Assembly (NCBI GenBank): GCA_902776935.1
Contig: CACYRS010000006.1
Span: 1-64,000 of the forward strand
Reading direction: 5' to 3'
Source of the DNA: an uncultured Prevotellaceae bacterium
GTDB lineage: Bacteria; Bacteroidota; Bacteroidia; Bacteroidales; Bacteroidaceae
DNA: 64,000 nt
Shown here piece after piece: positions 43,035 to 52,518 of this stretch. Every line of letters begins with the position of its first letter. The first letter of the stretch is position 1. Under the pieces are notes generated by a model. That model did no database searches and was not told the DNA's origin. It was given only the letters and a program-made list of their open reading frames with translations. The position numbers were made by a program, and so were the translations under genes.

Positions 43035-44132
43035 ATGAAACAGAAAACTTGCAAATTAAGGACACTAGCGATGATTTTGGCAGTGTTCAGCAGTGTGGCA
43101 GCCATGGGCCAAGAAAAGAAGAGTGATGAACCCGACTGGATGAAAGATCTCGCCAGCAGGATCACTCTCAACGGCTATGCGCAGGCGGGCTGGAGCTACC
43201 AGGACCCCAATGGCGTAAAGACAAATGCCTATAATCTGAAACGCACACTGCTATGGGCAAAGGCCCGAATCACCGACCGATGGTCGTTCCTGTTTATGCA
43301 TGACTTCTCAAGTGTAGTACAGGAGTTTTATACCGATTACCGTGTTTCTAACGACAAATCCCTGAGTGTACGTCTGGGACAGTTTAAGCACTCCTATACG
43401 ATGGAGAACCCACTGTCGCCAACGGCTCTCGAACTTATCGACGTATATTCTCAGGCAGTGCTCTATCTCGCCGGTGAGGGTCCTGACCCGCTCAACGGAG
43501 TGAACTACGGCCGAGACATGGGACTGATGGTCTATGGTGACCTTGCAAAAGGAGCCCTCCATTATGAGCTCGCATTGATGAGCGGCCAGGGTATCAATCG
43601 CCGTGACCTGAATAATCAGAAAGACTTTATCGCCAAACTCGAGGTAAGACCCTTCGACGGATTCCGTATCGTGGGTTCTGGATATCTGGGAACCGGATGT
43701 GCTGTGAATGAAAATGAGGTGGCATGGAATCCCACAATCAAGAAAGGCGACAACTATAAGCGCAATCGTTACAGCGTAGGTGCTGAATACAAGACTCAGC
43801 CCTATACAGGCAGTAAATATAAGGAGGCTCGTCCTGCCAGTATCCGTGCTGAGTGGCTCGGAGGTAAGGATGGAGATGTTACTTCACGGGGTGGATATGC
43901 TACGGTATGTATCCCCGTAGTGGATGCCCTCGACGTGGTAGGTAGCGCTGAGACATTCGACAGGAATACCAAGGTGGATGGCTGGGATCAGACAAATCTT
44001 ACTATCGGACTGCAGTATTGGTATTATAAGAAATGTCGTCTGCAGCTGCAGTACACACGTTGTCTGTGTGGCGAAAATATCAGTTCCAAGGACTACAACT
44101 GGCTCCAGGCCCAAGTCCAAGTTGCGTTTTAA
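43035..44132 (+). CDS. Phosphate-selective porin O/P-type outer membrane protein
   Basis: 365 residues from ATG 43035, placed by the promoter at 42964-42995; the reading from 42942 would begin upstream of the transcript start. Signal peptide ending SSVAAMG-Q. A 16-strand-type barrel pattern follows (ITLNGYAQAGWSYQDPNG, VRLGQFKHSYTMENPLSPTALELID, LVYGDLAKGALHYELALMSGQGIN), ending with the aromatic strand YNWLQAQVQVAF. It allows small solutes through the outer membrane; the substrate is unknown. A symporter gene follows 14 bp later and may take the same solute across the inner membrane. Confidence 0.8.
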   Translation: MKQKTCKLRTLAMILAVFSSVAAMGQEKKSDEPDWMKDLASRITLNGYAQAGWSYQDPNGVKTNAYNLKRTLLWAKARITDRWSFLFMHDFSSVVQEFYTDYRVSNDKSLSVRLGQFKHSYTMENPLSPTALELIDVYSQAVLYLAGEGPDPLNGVNYGRDMGLMVYGDLAKGALHYELALMSGQGINRRDLNNQKDFIAKLEVRPFDGFRIVGSGYLGTGCAVNENEVAWNPTIKKGDNYKRNRYSVGAEYKTQPYTGSKYKEARPASIRAEWLGGKDGDVTSRGGYATVCIPVVDALDVVGSAETFDRNTKVDGWDQTNLTIGLQYWYYKKCRLQLQYTRCLCGENISSKDYNWLQAQVQVAF

Positions 44133-44146
44133 AACTGAAAGAAATT

Positions 44147-45667
44147 ATGATTATAAAGGTTGTTTTGACGATTATTTTCCTGGTTGTGATGGTAGGTGTG
44201 GGTATCTACTCACGCCAGCAGGCCAGAAGTGTTGACGGATTCGTGTTAGGCGGTCGTGCTGTCGGTCCTTGGCTTACTGCCTTCGCCTTCGGTACTTCAT
44301 ATTTCTCGGCAGTGGTGTTTGTGGGCTATGCCGGACAGTTCGGATGGAAGTATGGCCTTTCGTCTGCATGGATAGGTGTAGGCAATGCCATTATAGGTTC
44401 TCTGCTGGCATGGATACTTCTTGGACGTCGCACGAAACTGATGACTCAGCATATCGAATCACGTACGATGCCGGATTTCTTCGGCACCCGTTTCTCAGAT
44501 CAGGGCCTCCGTGTTGTGGCTTCTGTCATCGCTTTCGTGTTCCTTATACCATATACAGCTGGTGTTTACAGTGGTATCTCCCGACTCTTCGAGATGGGTT
44601 TTGATATACCTTATGAGTATTGTGTGGTGATAATGTCTATCCTGACAGCAGTATATGTTATCATAGGCGGATATAAGGCCACAGCGATGAACGACTTCAT
44701 CCAGGGTATCATTATGCTCTTCGGCATCATGGCGGTAATCATGGCTGTTCTTAATGCACAGGGCGGACTCCTGGCTGCTGTAGATAAGCTCGCAGCTATC
44801 CCTTCAGATGCCGATCCTGCAGTTAACGGAGGTTTTGCATCGTGGTTCGGACCCGACCCGTGGGGACTCCTTGGAGTGGTTATCCTGACGTCGTTGGGTA
44901 CGATGGGACTGCCTCAGATGGTGGGTAAGTTCTATAGCATCACTGATGAGAGTGCCATCAAGCGTGGTACTGTCATCTCTACAGTCTTTGCATTCATCGT
45001 GGCTGGCGGATGTTACTTCCTCGGAGGTTTCGGACGTATGTATGAGCCGGTGATAGGCGCCAACGGAAAGATTGCCTTCGACTCAATCGTTCCTGCCATG
45101 CTTATTACACTGCCCGACATACTTATCGCCCTCGTGGTATTGCTCGTGCTCTCAGCATCAATGTCTACACTGGCATCGCTGGTGCTGACATCTTCGAGTA
45201 CGATGACCCTCGACCTTATCTATCGTGACAAGAAGTCACTGCCAGGCGAGGTTGAGGATGGTACCATCGATGATACCGTAGCAGAGAAGATTGAGCGCCG
45301 TAAGGTTGTTGTGATGCGTGTGCTGATAATGTTCTTCATCGCGATATCACTGCTGATAGCACTTAATCCTCCTACGTTCATCGCCCAACTGATGGGTATC
45401 TCATGGGGTGCTCTCGCAGGTGCCTTCCTCGCACCGTTTATGCTGGGTCTTTACTGGCGTGGTGTCACAAAGACTTCCGTATGGGCTTGTTTCGTATGGG
45501 GCGTAGGTCTCACGGTGATAAATATGTTGGCAGGCAATCCCATCAACCCAATCAACTGTGGAGCCATTGCGATGGTGGGTGGATTCCCCGTAGTATGGCT
45601 CGTAAGTCTGTTTACCAAAAAATTACCAAAACAAACAGTCGACACTATTTTTGAGTGTTATGAGTAG
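44147..45667 (+). CDS. Sodium:solute symporter (SSS family)
   Basis: 506 residues from ATG 44147; the longer reading from 44033 overlaps the porin gene. About 13 membrane spans. SSS signatures: VDGFVLGGRAVGPWLTAFAFGTSYFSAV (sodium site region), a GGYKATAMNDFIQGIIML motif, LPQMVGKFYSI and LLVLSASMSTLASLVLTSSS. PutP/proline-type by overall look; the substrate cannot be read from sequence. Likely an uptake pair with the upstream porin. Confidence 0.88.
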   Translation: MIIKVVLTIIFLVVMVGVGIYSRQQARSVDGFVLGGRAVGPWLTAFAFGTSYFSAVVFVGYAGQFGWKYGLSSAWIGVGNAIIGSLLAWILLGRRTKLMTQHIESRTMPDFFGTRFSDQGLRVVASVIAFVFLIPYTAGVYSGISRLFEMGFDIPYEYCVVIMSILTAVYVIIGGYKATAMNDFIQGIIMLFGIMAVIMAVLNAQGGLLAAVDKLAAIPSDADPAVNGGFASWFGPDPWGLLGVVILTSLGTMGLPQMVGKFYSITDESAIKRGTVISTVFAFIVAGGCYFLGGFGRMYEPVIGANGKIAFDSIVPAMLITLPDILIALVVLLVLSASMSTLASLVLTSSSTMTLDLIYRDKKSLPGEVEDGTIDDTVAEKIERRKVVVMRVLIMFFIAISLLIALNPPTFIAQLMGISWGALAGAFLAPFMLGLYWRGVTKTSVWACFVWGVGLTVINMLAGNPINPINCGAIAMVGGFPVVWLVSLFTKKLPKQTVDTIFECYE

Positions 45668-45696
45668 TTTGCAACCAAGTTGCACGTAATGTGCCG

Positions 45697-45704
45697 TATC
45701 TTTG
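45697..45704 (+). promoter_or_regulatory. -7 box (TATCTTTG) of the metal ATPase gene
   Basis: Consensus -7 element 30 bp before ATG 45734. TTTG at 45668-45671 is 25 bp upstream, longer than the usual spacer. Confidence 0.5.
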
Positions 45705-45733
45705 CAGCCGAAAAGGTAATAAAAAGCAAAGAT

Positions 45734-47728
45734 ATGGCACATTTTCATGAACATAATCACAGTCATTGCGAGAGTTGCTCACACGGGCATGAGCATCATC
45801 ATGAGCACGAACATCATGAGGCCCATGAACATCATCATCATGAGCACTCGCTGAAGAAACAAATCTGGCTTATCGGCATCACTGTTGTATTGCTGATAGC
45901 AGCTGTCGTAATTGAGAAGAACCTTAGTCTTGAGACCTGGCAACTGCTGCTGGTTTATCTCATTCCTTATTTAATTATAGGTCATGAGACTCTCCACGAG
46001 GCATGGGAAGGGATAATGAAGGGCGATGCCTTCAATGAGCATTTCCTCATGTCGGTGGCTACCATCGGAGCCTTGTGTATAGGATTCCTGCCTGGTGCAG
46101 AGACGGAATTCCCAGAGGCTGTGTTTGTGATGCTCTTCTTCCAGATAGGAGAACTCTTTGAGGGGTATGCCGAGGGAAAGAGTCGTGCGAGCATTGCTCA
46201 TCTGATGAATATCCGGCCTGACATTGCGCACTTAGAAGACTCTCAACTAAAAGATGTCTCTCCCGAAAAGGTCGCTGTTGGCTCTGTCATTGTGATTCGT
46301 CCTGGCGAGAAAGTGCCTTTGGACGGTGTGATCATCGAGGGTAATAGCGCCTTGAATACCGTTGCCCTTACGGGTGAGTCGTTGCCGAGAGACGTGAAGG
46401 TGGGCGACGAGGTGATCTCCGGGTGTGTGAATCTCTCTGGAGTGCTGAGAGTACGTACCACGAAAGCCTTTGGCGAGAGTACTGTGGCAAAGATAATCAA
46501 CCTTGTGGAGAATGCTGGCGAAAACAAGTCGAAGAGCGAGGCCTTCATCACTCGTTTTGCACGTGTATACACTCCAATAGTGGTTTTCCTCGCCATTGCA
46601 TTGGCCATCCTCCCACCGACATTATCATTTGTCATTTATCATTTATCATTTCTCTCCACTTTTCCTACTTGGCTCTACCGTGCCCTGATGTTCCTCGTGG
46701 TATCTTGTCCTTGTGCCCTCGTGATAAGTGTTCCCCTGACGTTCTTCGGAGGTATCGGAGGAGCATCCCGGAAAGGTATTCTCGTGAAGGGAGCCAACTA
46801 TATGGATGTGCTGGCGAAGGTAGGTACGGTAGTGTTTGACAAAACCGGCACACTCACTCACGGACAGTTTGCCGTTACTGCAGTCCATCCTGACGAGTGC
46901 GATGAGAATGAACTCCTTCACCTCGCAGCCCACGTGGAGCACTTCACTACCCATCCTATTGGTGCTGCCCTCCGTGATGCCTTCCCAGATGAGGCTACCG
47001 ACGGATGTGAGGTTTCTGAGGTTGAGGAGATAGCTGGTCATGGTATCCGTGCGAAGGTGGGCGACAGAGTCGTCTGTGTGGGTAACACGAAGATGATGGA
47101 CAGCATCGGGGCCAAGTGGCACGACTGCCATCATGTGGGAACAATCATCCACGTTGCCATCGACGGACAGTATGCAGGACATATCGTCATCAACGATAAG
47201 ATAAAAGGTGACAGTGCTGAGGCTATCGAGGCTCTGAAGAACCTTGGTGTGGAAAAGACGGTGATGCTTACCGGTGATCGTAAGGAGGTGGCAGATAATG
47301 TTGCAAAGACATTAGGCCTCTCAGAATATCATGCCGAACTCCTCCCTGCCGACAAGGTCAAATATATTGCTAATGGACAGTGGGCAGTGGATAGTTTTGT
47401 TGCTTTCGTGGGTGATGGCATCAACGACGCCCCTGTCCTTGCCCGTGCCGATGTGGGTATCGCCATGGGAGGTCTTGGCTCTGATGCTGCCATAGAAGCT
47501 GCCGATGTGGTTATCATGGATGACAAACCTTCGAAGATAGCCCTCGCAATGAAGATTGCACGTCGTACGCTGGCGATAGCTCGTCAGAATGTGTGGTTCG
47601 CAATAGGGGTAAAGATTGCAGTACTTATCCTCGCGGCACTGGGTATCGCCACGATGTGGCTGGCTGTATTTGCCGATGTCGGTGTAACCGTATTGGCTGT
47701 CCTCAACGCCATGAGAGCACTGCGTTAA
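45734..47728 (+). CDS. Heavy-metal P1B-type ATPase with His-rich N-terminus
   Basis: 664 residues from ATG 45734. Residues 3-39 are rich in His, Glu and Cys (HEHNHSHCESCSHGHEHHHE), a metal-binding tail in place of the usual HMA domain. Next come the actuator TGES, membrane motif SCPCAL (CPC, about 325), phosphorylation site DKTGTLT (about 370), HP locus THPIGAAL, and GDGINDAPVLARAD. CPC with the His-rich tail points to Zn/Cd/Co export (ZntA/CadA group); the metal is inferred. Two heptad arrays are inserted in frame: a loop near residue 300 and just before VAFVGDG. Confidence 0.88.
   Translation: MAHFHEHNHSHCESCSHGHEHHHEHEHHEAHEHHHHEHSLKKQIWLIGITVVLLIAAVVIEKNLSLETWQLLLVYLIPYLIIGHETLHEAWEGIMKGDAFNEHFLMSVATIGALCIGFLPGAETEFPEAVFVMLFFQIGELFEGYAEGKSRASIAHLMNIRPDIAHLEDSQLKDVSPEKVAVGSVIVIRPGEKVPLDGVIIEGNSALNTVALTGESLPRDVKVGDEVISGCVNLSGVLRVRTTKAFGESTVAKIINLVENAGENKSKSEAFITRFARVYTPIVVFLAIALAILPPTLSFVIYHLSFLSTFPTWLYRALMFLVVSCPCALVISVPLTFFGGIGGASRKGILVKGANYMDVLAKVGTVVFDKTGTLTHGQFAVTAVHPDECDENELLHLAAHVEHFTTHPIGAALRDAFPDEATDGCEVSEVEEIAGHGIRAKVGDRVVCVGNTKMMDSIGAKWHDCHHVGTIIHVAIDGQYAGHIVINDKIKGDSAEAIEALKNLGVEKTVMLTGDRKEVADNVAKTLGLSEYHAELLPADKVKYIANGQWAVDSFVAFVGDGINDAPVLARADVGIAMGGLGSDAAIEAADVVIMDDKPSKIALAMKIARRTLAIARQNVWFAIGVKIAVLILAALGIATMWLAVFADVGVTVLAVLNAMRALR
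46620..46654. repeat. Heptad array inside the ATPase gene (5 units)
   Basis: Units CATTATC, ATTTGTC, ATTTATC, ATTTATC, ATTTCTC. It encodes LSFVIYHLSFLS between two membrane segments, where homologues have a short loop before the W-x-YRALxFLVVSCPC stretch. Confidence 0.8.
47372..47399. repeat. Heptad array inside the ATPase gene (4 units)
   Basis: Units AATGGAC, AGTGGGC, AGTGGAT, AGTTTTG. It encodes NGQWAVDSF directly before VAFVGDGINDAP. The peptide nearly repeats SGQWRVDSY of porE. Confidence 0.8.
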
Positions 47729-47767
47729 TCGAGAAAATCGCAAAAAGTCTTGCATATTCTGATAATT

Positions 47768-47796
47768 TATCGTATCTTTGTCGCAAAAATACGATA
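47768..47796 (+). promoter_or_regulatory. Promoter with overlapping inverted repeat
   Basis: -7 box TATCTTTG at 47773-47780. TATCGTA (47768-47774) and TACGATA (47790-47796) form a perfect 7-bp inverted repeat around the box and the start site, an operator-like arrangement ahead of ATG 47804. Confidence 0.55.
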
Positions 47797-47803
47797 GTTG
47801 TTT

Positions 47804-49558
47804 ATGAGAATAGGCAAGATTTTTTCCGTTCCCAGGTGGCTGAAGCTTACACTTAAGACCTTTGCTATTGCTATTGTAAGTCTGGTGCTGATAGTTATGA
47901 TAGCACTCAATACCAGTTTTGTGCAGAAACCAATTATCGAACTTGCTACTGGGCTCCTCTCTAAGGAACTGAACACAAAGGTTGAAATTGACGAAATAAA
48001 TATCAACCCCATTACTCAACGGGTAAGTATCCATAAAGTCCGATTACAAGACCAGAACAAACGTGAGATGCTGCTTGTAAGGGAGATATGGGGAAACTTC
48101 CGTCTGTTGCCTCTCCTTAAGGGACAGGTTGCACTTAAGGAATTCAAGATAGATGGAGTGAAGGTGCTGTTAAGCAAACCAGAAAACGGACCAGCCAACT
48201 ACCAGTTCCTCCTTGATGCTACAAAGAAGAAAGACAAGAAGAAAAAGAAGAAGAAAAACAAGCCCAATGCCTTTGTCGTTGAACTGGCGCATGCCAAGGT
48301 GAAAAATATCCAGGTCACTTATAACGGCATGGACTATCTGCTGGAAAAGGCTGAATATTCAGATTGGCGTGACAAACGACATGTGAATATCCAGGGCCTG
48401 CATTTCAAGACCGACAACCACAAGCCTCGTAAGAACACCAACAAACCCCACAGAGGCTATTTCGATGCAGGACATCTTGACATGGTAGCGGATCTTGGTG
48501 TCGACATCAGTTATATCTCTAAGGATACAATCAGAGGGGCAATCACCAATTGCACTGTTACCGACAGCATAACGGGATTCAATATCCACGATGTTTGTGC
48601 CGGCATCACCTACAGCAACAAGAATATCCACCTCTCTGATATCAACGTATACCAGTTGGATACACATATCAACATCCCCAAGGCAGATTTCGCTCTCCCG
48701 GATAAAAAACTTGGCACAAAATTGAAATACAAGGCTGACAGCATTTACGTGAGAACGTATCTGAAAGATATCTCAAGACCTTTCGCCCCGGTATTGAAAA
48801 ACTTCACGATACCTCTCAATGTGAGGTGCAGCCTCAATGGCAATCCAAAAGGTATGTTCTTTCGTGGGATACATGTCAATACCGATGACAACAAACTCGT
48901 TATAAATTCCACAGGAGTGCTTCGCAACATGAAGGGCAAGGAACTCAATCTCCACTTTGAGGTGTACGACATGGTGGCGAAGCCCGGTATCAAGGACAAG
49001 ATTATCAATCAGTTCCCGGTAAAGAAGCACATGATGTACCAGATATATGCCCTTGGAGTGGTGAAGTATCATGGCAGCTTCGATATCCTTTGGCGAAAGG
49101 AACAGTTCCGTGGAATCCTGAATACAGAGAAGGGTGACATCGATTTTGAGTTCCAGATTGACAACAATAATAAATATCTCTCAGGACGGGTGAATAGCGA
49201 CTCCCTCATGTTAGGTGACCTCTTCAAACTGAAGAAACTCCATGAGATATCAGCCTCGGCCACCTTCAATGTCGACATCTCTAAGCCGAGAACGGCAGAG
49301 CGACGTAAGGAGAAAGGTGGCAAACTGCCGTTCGGTACAATTCAGGCAGATATCCGTATGGTAAACTACAAGGGACTTCACCTCAAGAATATCCATGCAA
49401 ACATCGAGAGCGATGGTGCTAAGGCTGAGGGTGATATCACCTTGAAGGGAAACCTTACAGACCTGATGCTCGAGTTCTCGTTTACGGATACGGAGGCGAT
49501 GCAGGAGATGAAGGTGAAGCCCAGACTGAAATACCGCCATCTCGTCAGTAGCGATTGA
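47804..49558 (+). CDS. AsmA/TamB-like envelope protein
   Basis: 584 residues from ATG 47804. One N-terminal membrane span (residues ~18-42, LKTFAIAIVSLVLIVMIALNT) precedes AsmA-type beta-rich repeats (LSKELNTKVEIDEININPITQRVSIHKVRL, LLPLLKGQVALKEFKIDGVKVLL). A basic KKKDKKKKKKKNK run occurs near residue 143. Such proteins span the periplasm and carry phospholipids or help outer-membrane assembly. It is shorter than TamB and lacks the DUF490 end, so an AsmA-type role is more likely. It has a promoter with an overlapping inverted repeat. Confidence 0.7.
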   Translation: MRIGKIFSVPRWLKLTLKTFAIAIVSLVLIVMIALNTSFVQKPIIELATGLLSKELNTKVEIDEININPITQRVSIHKVRLQDQNKREMLLVREIWGNFRLLPLLKGQVALKEFKIDGVKVLLSKPENGPANYQFLLDATKKKDKKKKKKKNKPNAFVVELAHAKVKNIQVTYNGMDYLLEKAEYSDWRDKRHVNIQGLHFKTDNHKPRKNTNKPHRGYFDAGHLDMVADLGVDISYISKDTIRGAITNCTVTDSITGFNIHDVCAGITYSNKNIHLSDINVYQLDTHINIPKADFALPDKKLGTKLKYKADSIYVRTYLKDISRPFAPVLKNFTIPLNVRCSLNGNPKGMFFRGIHVNTDDNKLVINSTGVLRNMKGKELNLHFEVYDMVAKPGIKDKIINQFPVKKHMMYQIYALGVVKYHGSFDILWRKEQFRGILNTEKGDIDFEFQIDNNNKYLSGRVNSDSLMLGDLFKLKKLHEISASATFNVDISKPRTAERRKEKGGKLPFGTIQADIRMVNYKGLHLKNIHANIESDGAKAEGDITLKGNLTDLMLEFSFTDTEAMQEMKVKPRLKYRHLVSSD

Positions 49559-49563
49559 TAATT

Positions 49564-49590
49564 AAGGGCCCCGCAACTACGAGGCCCCTT
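49564..49590. terminator. Bidirectional terminator between convergent genes
   Basis: AAGGGCC (49564-49570) pairs with GGCCC-TT (49583-49590) with one bulged C, then TTATTAT. It separates the AsmA-like gene from cydB. Confidence 0.55.
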
Positions 49591-49624
49591 ATTATCATTT
49601 ATCATTTATCCATTATCATTTAAT
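49590..49624. repeat. Heptad array over the cydB stop codon (5 units)
   Basis: Plus-strand units TATTATC, ATTTATC, ATTTATC, CATTATC, ATTTAAT. The cydB stop (49620-49622) is inside the last unit. Confidence 0.8.
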
Positions 49625-50765
49625 ATGCGTGATCGTTTTCGATCTCTTCTTTTGTTATCTTCTTGCTGTCGATGGCTCTCCAGGCATAGATGATATATGC
49701 CAGAACGAATGGTACCAACAGTGATACCCAGAACATCGTGGTAAGAGTAAACTCACTGGAACAAGAGTTCTGAATTGTCAGCGAACTCTGAAGATCGGCT
49801 GTTGAGGGATAGTAGGCTGTGTTGTTCCAGGCAGAACAGAGCAACAGCGGCAGCACTGTTATTACAGTACCTATTCCCGCAGGCCATATTCCACAAGTGT
49901 AATCCTTTGAGAGGATGGTCTTCCCGATGCCGAAGAGTACCATCACCACACCTATCAGGAACAGTATCAGCAGATACCACATCTCAATGAAATTATTAAG
50001 ATATTTGTAAGGTTCCATATAGATACGTCCCATCTCGTCGACGGCGAAGCCATCCTTCAGCAACAGGTGGATGAGGTAGGCTACAAACAGAACCACGAAA
50101 GGCACTGCTGCTCCCAGCAGACGCACACTGCCCCTGCTACGGATATCCTCATCGTCCACATTATTCATAACATAGAGTATACCTAAGGCACGAGCCAGGA
50201 ACACCACTGCGAAACCGAATACCAATACCCATGGATTCAACAGGGCATCGAGTCCATGAGAGGCGTTTGCCCAACGGCTGATGATAGGTGTGATGGCTCC
50301 TGCATCGATAAGGTTGTTCTTCTCTACGATGAAGTTCGAACCCTCGAAGAACGTGGCAATGGCACCTCCCAGCAACAGCGGTCCTACGATACCGTTCAGG
50401 GTGAGGAAGAACTGGAAGGTCTTCGGCCCAAGGAAATTGCCTATCTTGTTCTGGAACTCATAGCTTACAGCCTGAAGTACGAAGGTGAAGAGGATAATCA
50501 TCCACAGCCAGTAGGCACCTCCGAAACTTGTTGAGTAGAATAGTGGGAAAGAAGCGAAGAAGGCTCCTCCAAAGGTCACGAGGGTGGTGAAGGTAAACTC
50601 CCACTTACGACCTGTGGAGTTGTATACCAGTCGGCGTCCCTCTTCTGTATATCCTAAGGAACCAGCCACAGAGTTGGCTCCCTGCACAAACAATAAGAAT
50701 ACTAATATCGCACCAAGCAGTGATACTATAAAGCACCAGTAGTGCTGTAAAAACTCGTATGACAT
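49620..50765 (-). CDS. cydB: Cytochrome bd ubiquinol oxidase subunit II
   Basis: 381 residues, usual length, about 8 membrane spans. Landmarks are FLQHYWCFIVSLLGAILVFLLFVQGANSVAG at the N-terminus, a WEFTFTTLVTFGGAFFASFPLFYSTSFGGAYW stretch, and the final FVLAYIIYAWRAID. With CydA it forms the high-affinity terminal oxidase used at low oxygen. Its stop lies in a heptad array, and another array fills the gap to cydA. Confidence 0.95.
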   Translation of the reverse strand: MSYEFLQHYWCFIVSLLGAILVFLLFVQGANSVAGSLGYTEEGRRLVYNSTGRKWEFTFTTLVTFGGAFFASFPLFYSTSFGGAYWLWMIILFTFVLQAVSYEFQNKIGNFLGPKTFQFFLTLNGIVGPLLLGGAIATFFEGSNFIVEKNNLIDAGAITPIISRWANASHGLDALLNPWVLVFGFAVVFLARALGILYVMNNVDDEDIRSRGSVRLLGAAVPFVVLFVAYLIHLLLKDGFAVDEMGRIYMEPYKYLNNFIEMWYLLILFLIGVVMVLFGIGKTILSKDYTCGIWPAGIGTVITVLPLLLCSAWNNTAYYPSTADLQSSLTIQNSCSSEFTLTTMFWVSLLVPFVLAYIIYAWRAIDSKKITKEEIENDHAY

Positions 50766-50782
50766 ATTTTTTATTTTTTCAC

Positions 50783-50817
50783 GTTTATCATTTATCCTTT
50801 ATCATTTATCCTTTCTT
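50783..50817. repeat. Heptad array between cydA and cydB (5 units)
   Basis: Plus-strand units GTTTATC, ATTTATC, CTTTATC, ATTTATC, CTTTCTT. The last unit touches the cydA stop (50816-50818). The ribosome approach to cydB lies just after it. Confidence 0.8.
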
Positions 50818-52459
50818 ACTCGTGGTCCGGACCTTTCTTGATCTGCTTCAGCAGGATGTTTATCTCTACTGCAAGCATTGTGGTGAAGAGGATAAGGAAG
50901 AGTATGAATGTCAGTGCGACACTGCCAGCGTTGAGGTCTGAGACAGCCGCCCATGTGGGGAGCATGTCCTGAATGGTCCATGGCTGACGTCCGAACTCTG
51001 CCACGAGCCAGCCACTCTCAGAAGCGATATATGCCAACGGCACCATCACTATCGCTGCCCAGTAATGCCAGGCAGGAAGTCCGCTGATGCCTTCGGTGTC
51101 TGCTGCCGTCTCAGGAAGGATTCCTACGGTAGCCAACAGTCTGCGTATGATAATTGAGATATACGGCACCTTGTATATCATCAGCAGCAAGAGTGCGAAG
51201 TAAACGATAAACAGACATCCTAAGCCAACCATGATGCGGAATGCCCAGAAGTTGACGGGTATAAACGGTACGATATCGTGTTTGTCCTTGATATATCCGT
51301 AGCCGAAGTATTTCATATTCTCCTTCAGGATCTTCAGATTGGCTTCTGCTGTCGAACCGTCATCGCTTGAGGCGAATTTTGCCTCACGATATACTTTCAA
51401 TGCCTGGATGGCTTGCTTGCCTCGGGCTATCTTCTCATCTACGGATGGTTCTATAGTGCCGTCTGACTTGACATAGCCGTTGAGGATATCATTGATGCCG
51501 GGCACATAGCCGTGGAAATCCTCTGTGGCCATGAATGAGAGTGCGTATGGCATCTCAAGCTTCAAAGGTGCCGACTGCTCACTCTCATAGTCCGGCTGAC
51601 AGAAGGGGTTAACCCATGCCACGACAGAGAGTCCCTGGTCTGTGCCTCCGTTGTAGAGTGCCTCCATGGCAGCGAGTTTCATCGGCTGTACCTCTGCCAC
51701 ACTCTGTGCCGACTTATGTCCTGTGGCACCGGCAAGGAGGGCAGCGATAAGACCTACCCATGCTCCGATTTTCATGCTCTCGGTGGCAAGCTTCGTCTCA
51801 CGTCTCTTCATCAGATACCAGCAGCATACTGCCACACAGAAAATGGCTCCGATAATCCATGAGGAGATGACGGTATGACAGAACTTGTCGATGGCAAAGG
51901 GTGAGAGTGCTACCTCGGCAAACGATACCATCTCATTTCGCATCGTGTCAGGATTAAACTCACAGCCTACAGGATACTGCATCCACGCATTTGCCACGAG
52001 GATCCACCAGGCGGAGATGGTCGCTCCTAAACCGGTGAGCCATGTTGATGCGAGGTGGAACCCGGGGGATACCTTCTTCCATCCGAAGAACATCACTGCC
52101 ACGAAGGTGCTCTCCATAAAGAATGCTACAATACCCTCTACGGCAAGAGGTGCTCCGAAGATGTCGCCTACAAACCAGGAATAGTTGCTCCAGTTGGTTC
52201 CGAACTCAAACTCGAGGATGATACCCGTGGCGACACCCATGGCGAAGTTCACTCCGAAGAGCTTCTGCCAGAACTTTGCAGCAGTCTTCCAGAACTCGTC
52301 CTTGGTGCGATAGTACTTCGTCTCTGCTATTCCCATGATAACGGCCAGTCCCAGTGTCAGCGGAACAAACAGCCAGTGATAGATTGCCGTGAGGGCAAAC
52401 TGCGCCCTCGACCAGTCGATGGTTCCGGCATCAATGTTTAAAAAGAGGTTGTTGATCAT
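50816..52459 (-). CDS. cydA: Cytochrome bd ubiquinol oxidase subunit I
   Basis: 547 residues. Key features: the heme b595 His region IDWSRAQFALTAIYHWLFVPLTLGL, heme b558 ligands including the His in FCHTVISSWIIGAIF, the Q-loop-type stretch with PMKLAAMEALYN, and the GWLVAEFGRQPWTIQDMLPT motif. It oxidises quinol and reduces oxygen to water at the inner membrane. First main gene after the small DUF4492 gene. Confidence 0.96.
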   Translation of the reverse strand: MINNLFLNIDAGTIDWSRAQFALTAIYHWLFVPLTLGLAVIMGIAETKYYRTKDEFWKTAAKFWQKLFGVNFAMGVATGIILEFEFGTNWSNYSWFVGDIFGAPLAVEGIVAFFMESTFVAVMFFGWKKVSPGFHLASTWLTGLGATISAWWILVANAWMQYPVGCEFNPDTMRNEMVSFAEVALSPFAIDKFCHTVISSWIIGAIFCVAVCCWYLMKRRETKLATESMKIGAWVGLIAALLAGATGHKSAQSVAEVQPMKLAAMEALYNGGTDQGLSVVAWVNPFCQPDYESEQSAPLKLEMPYALSFMATEDFHGYVPGINDILNGYVKSDGTIEPSVDEKIARGKQAIQALKVYREAKFASSDDGSTAEANLKILKENMKYFGYGYIKDKHDIVPFIPVNFWAFRIMVGLGCLFIVYFALLLLMIYKVPYISIIIRRLLATVGILPETAADTEGISGLPAWHYWAAIVMVPLAYIASESGWLVAEFGRQPWTIQDMLPTWAAVSDLNAGSVALTFILFLILFTTMLAVEINILLKQIKKGPDHE

Positions 52460-52518
52460 AAATTATTGGTTTTAATTCTGAGTAATCTGAGTATTATTGA
52501 TAGTTAGGCCGACAGGGG

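Noticed and set aside
47804-49558. AsmA-like gene as a truncated TamB
   Set aside because: It ends in a normal stop before a terminator and shows no frameshift remnants downstream; a short AsmA-type protein is simpler.
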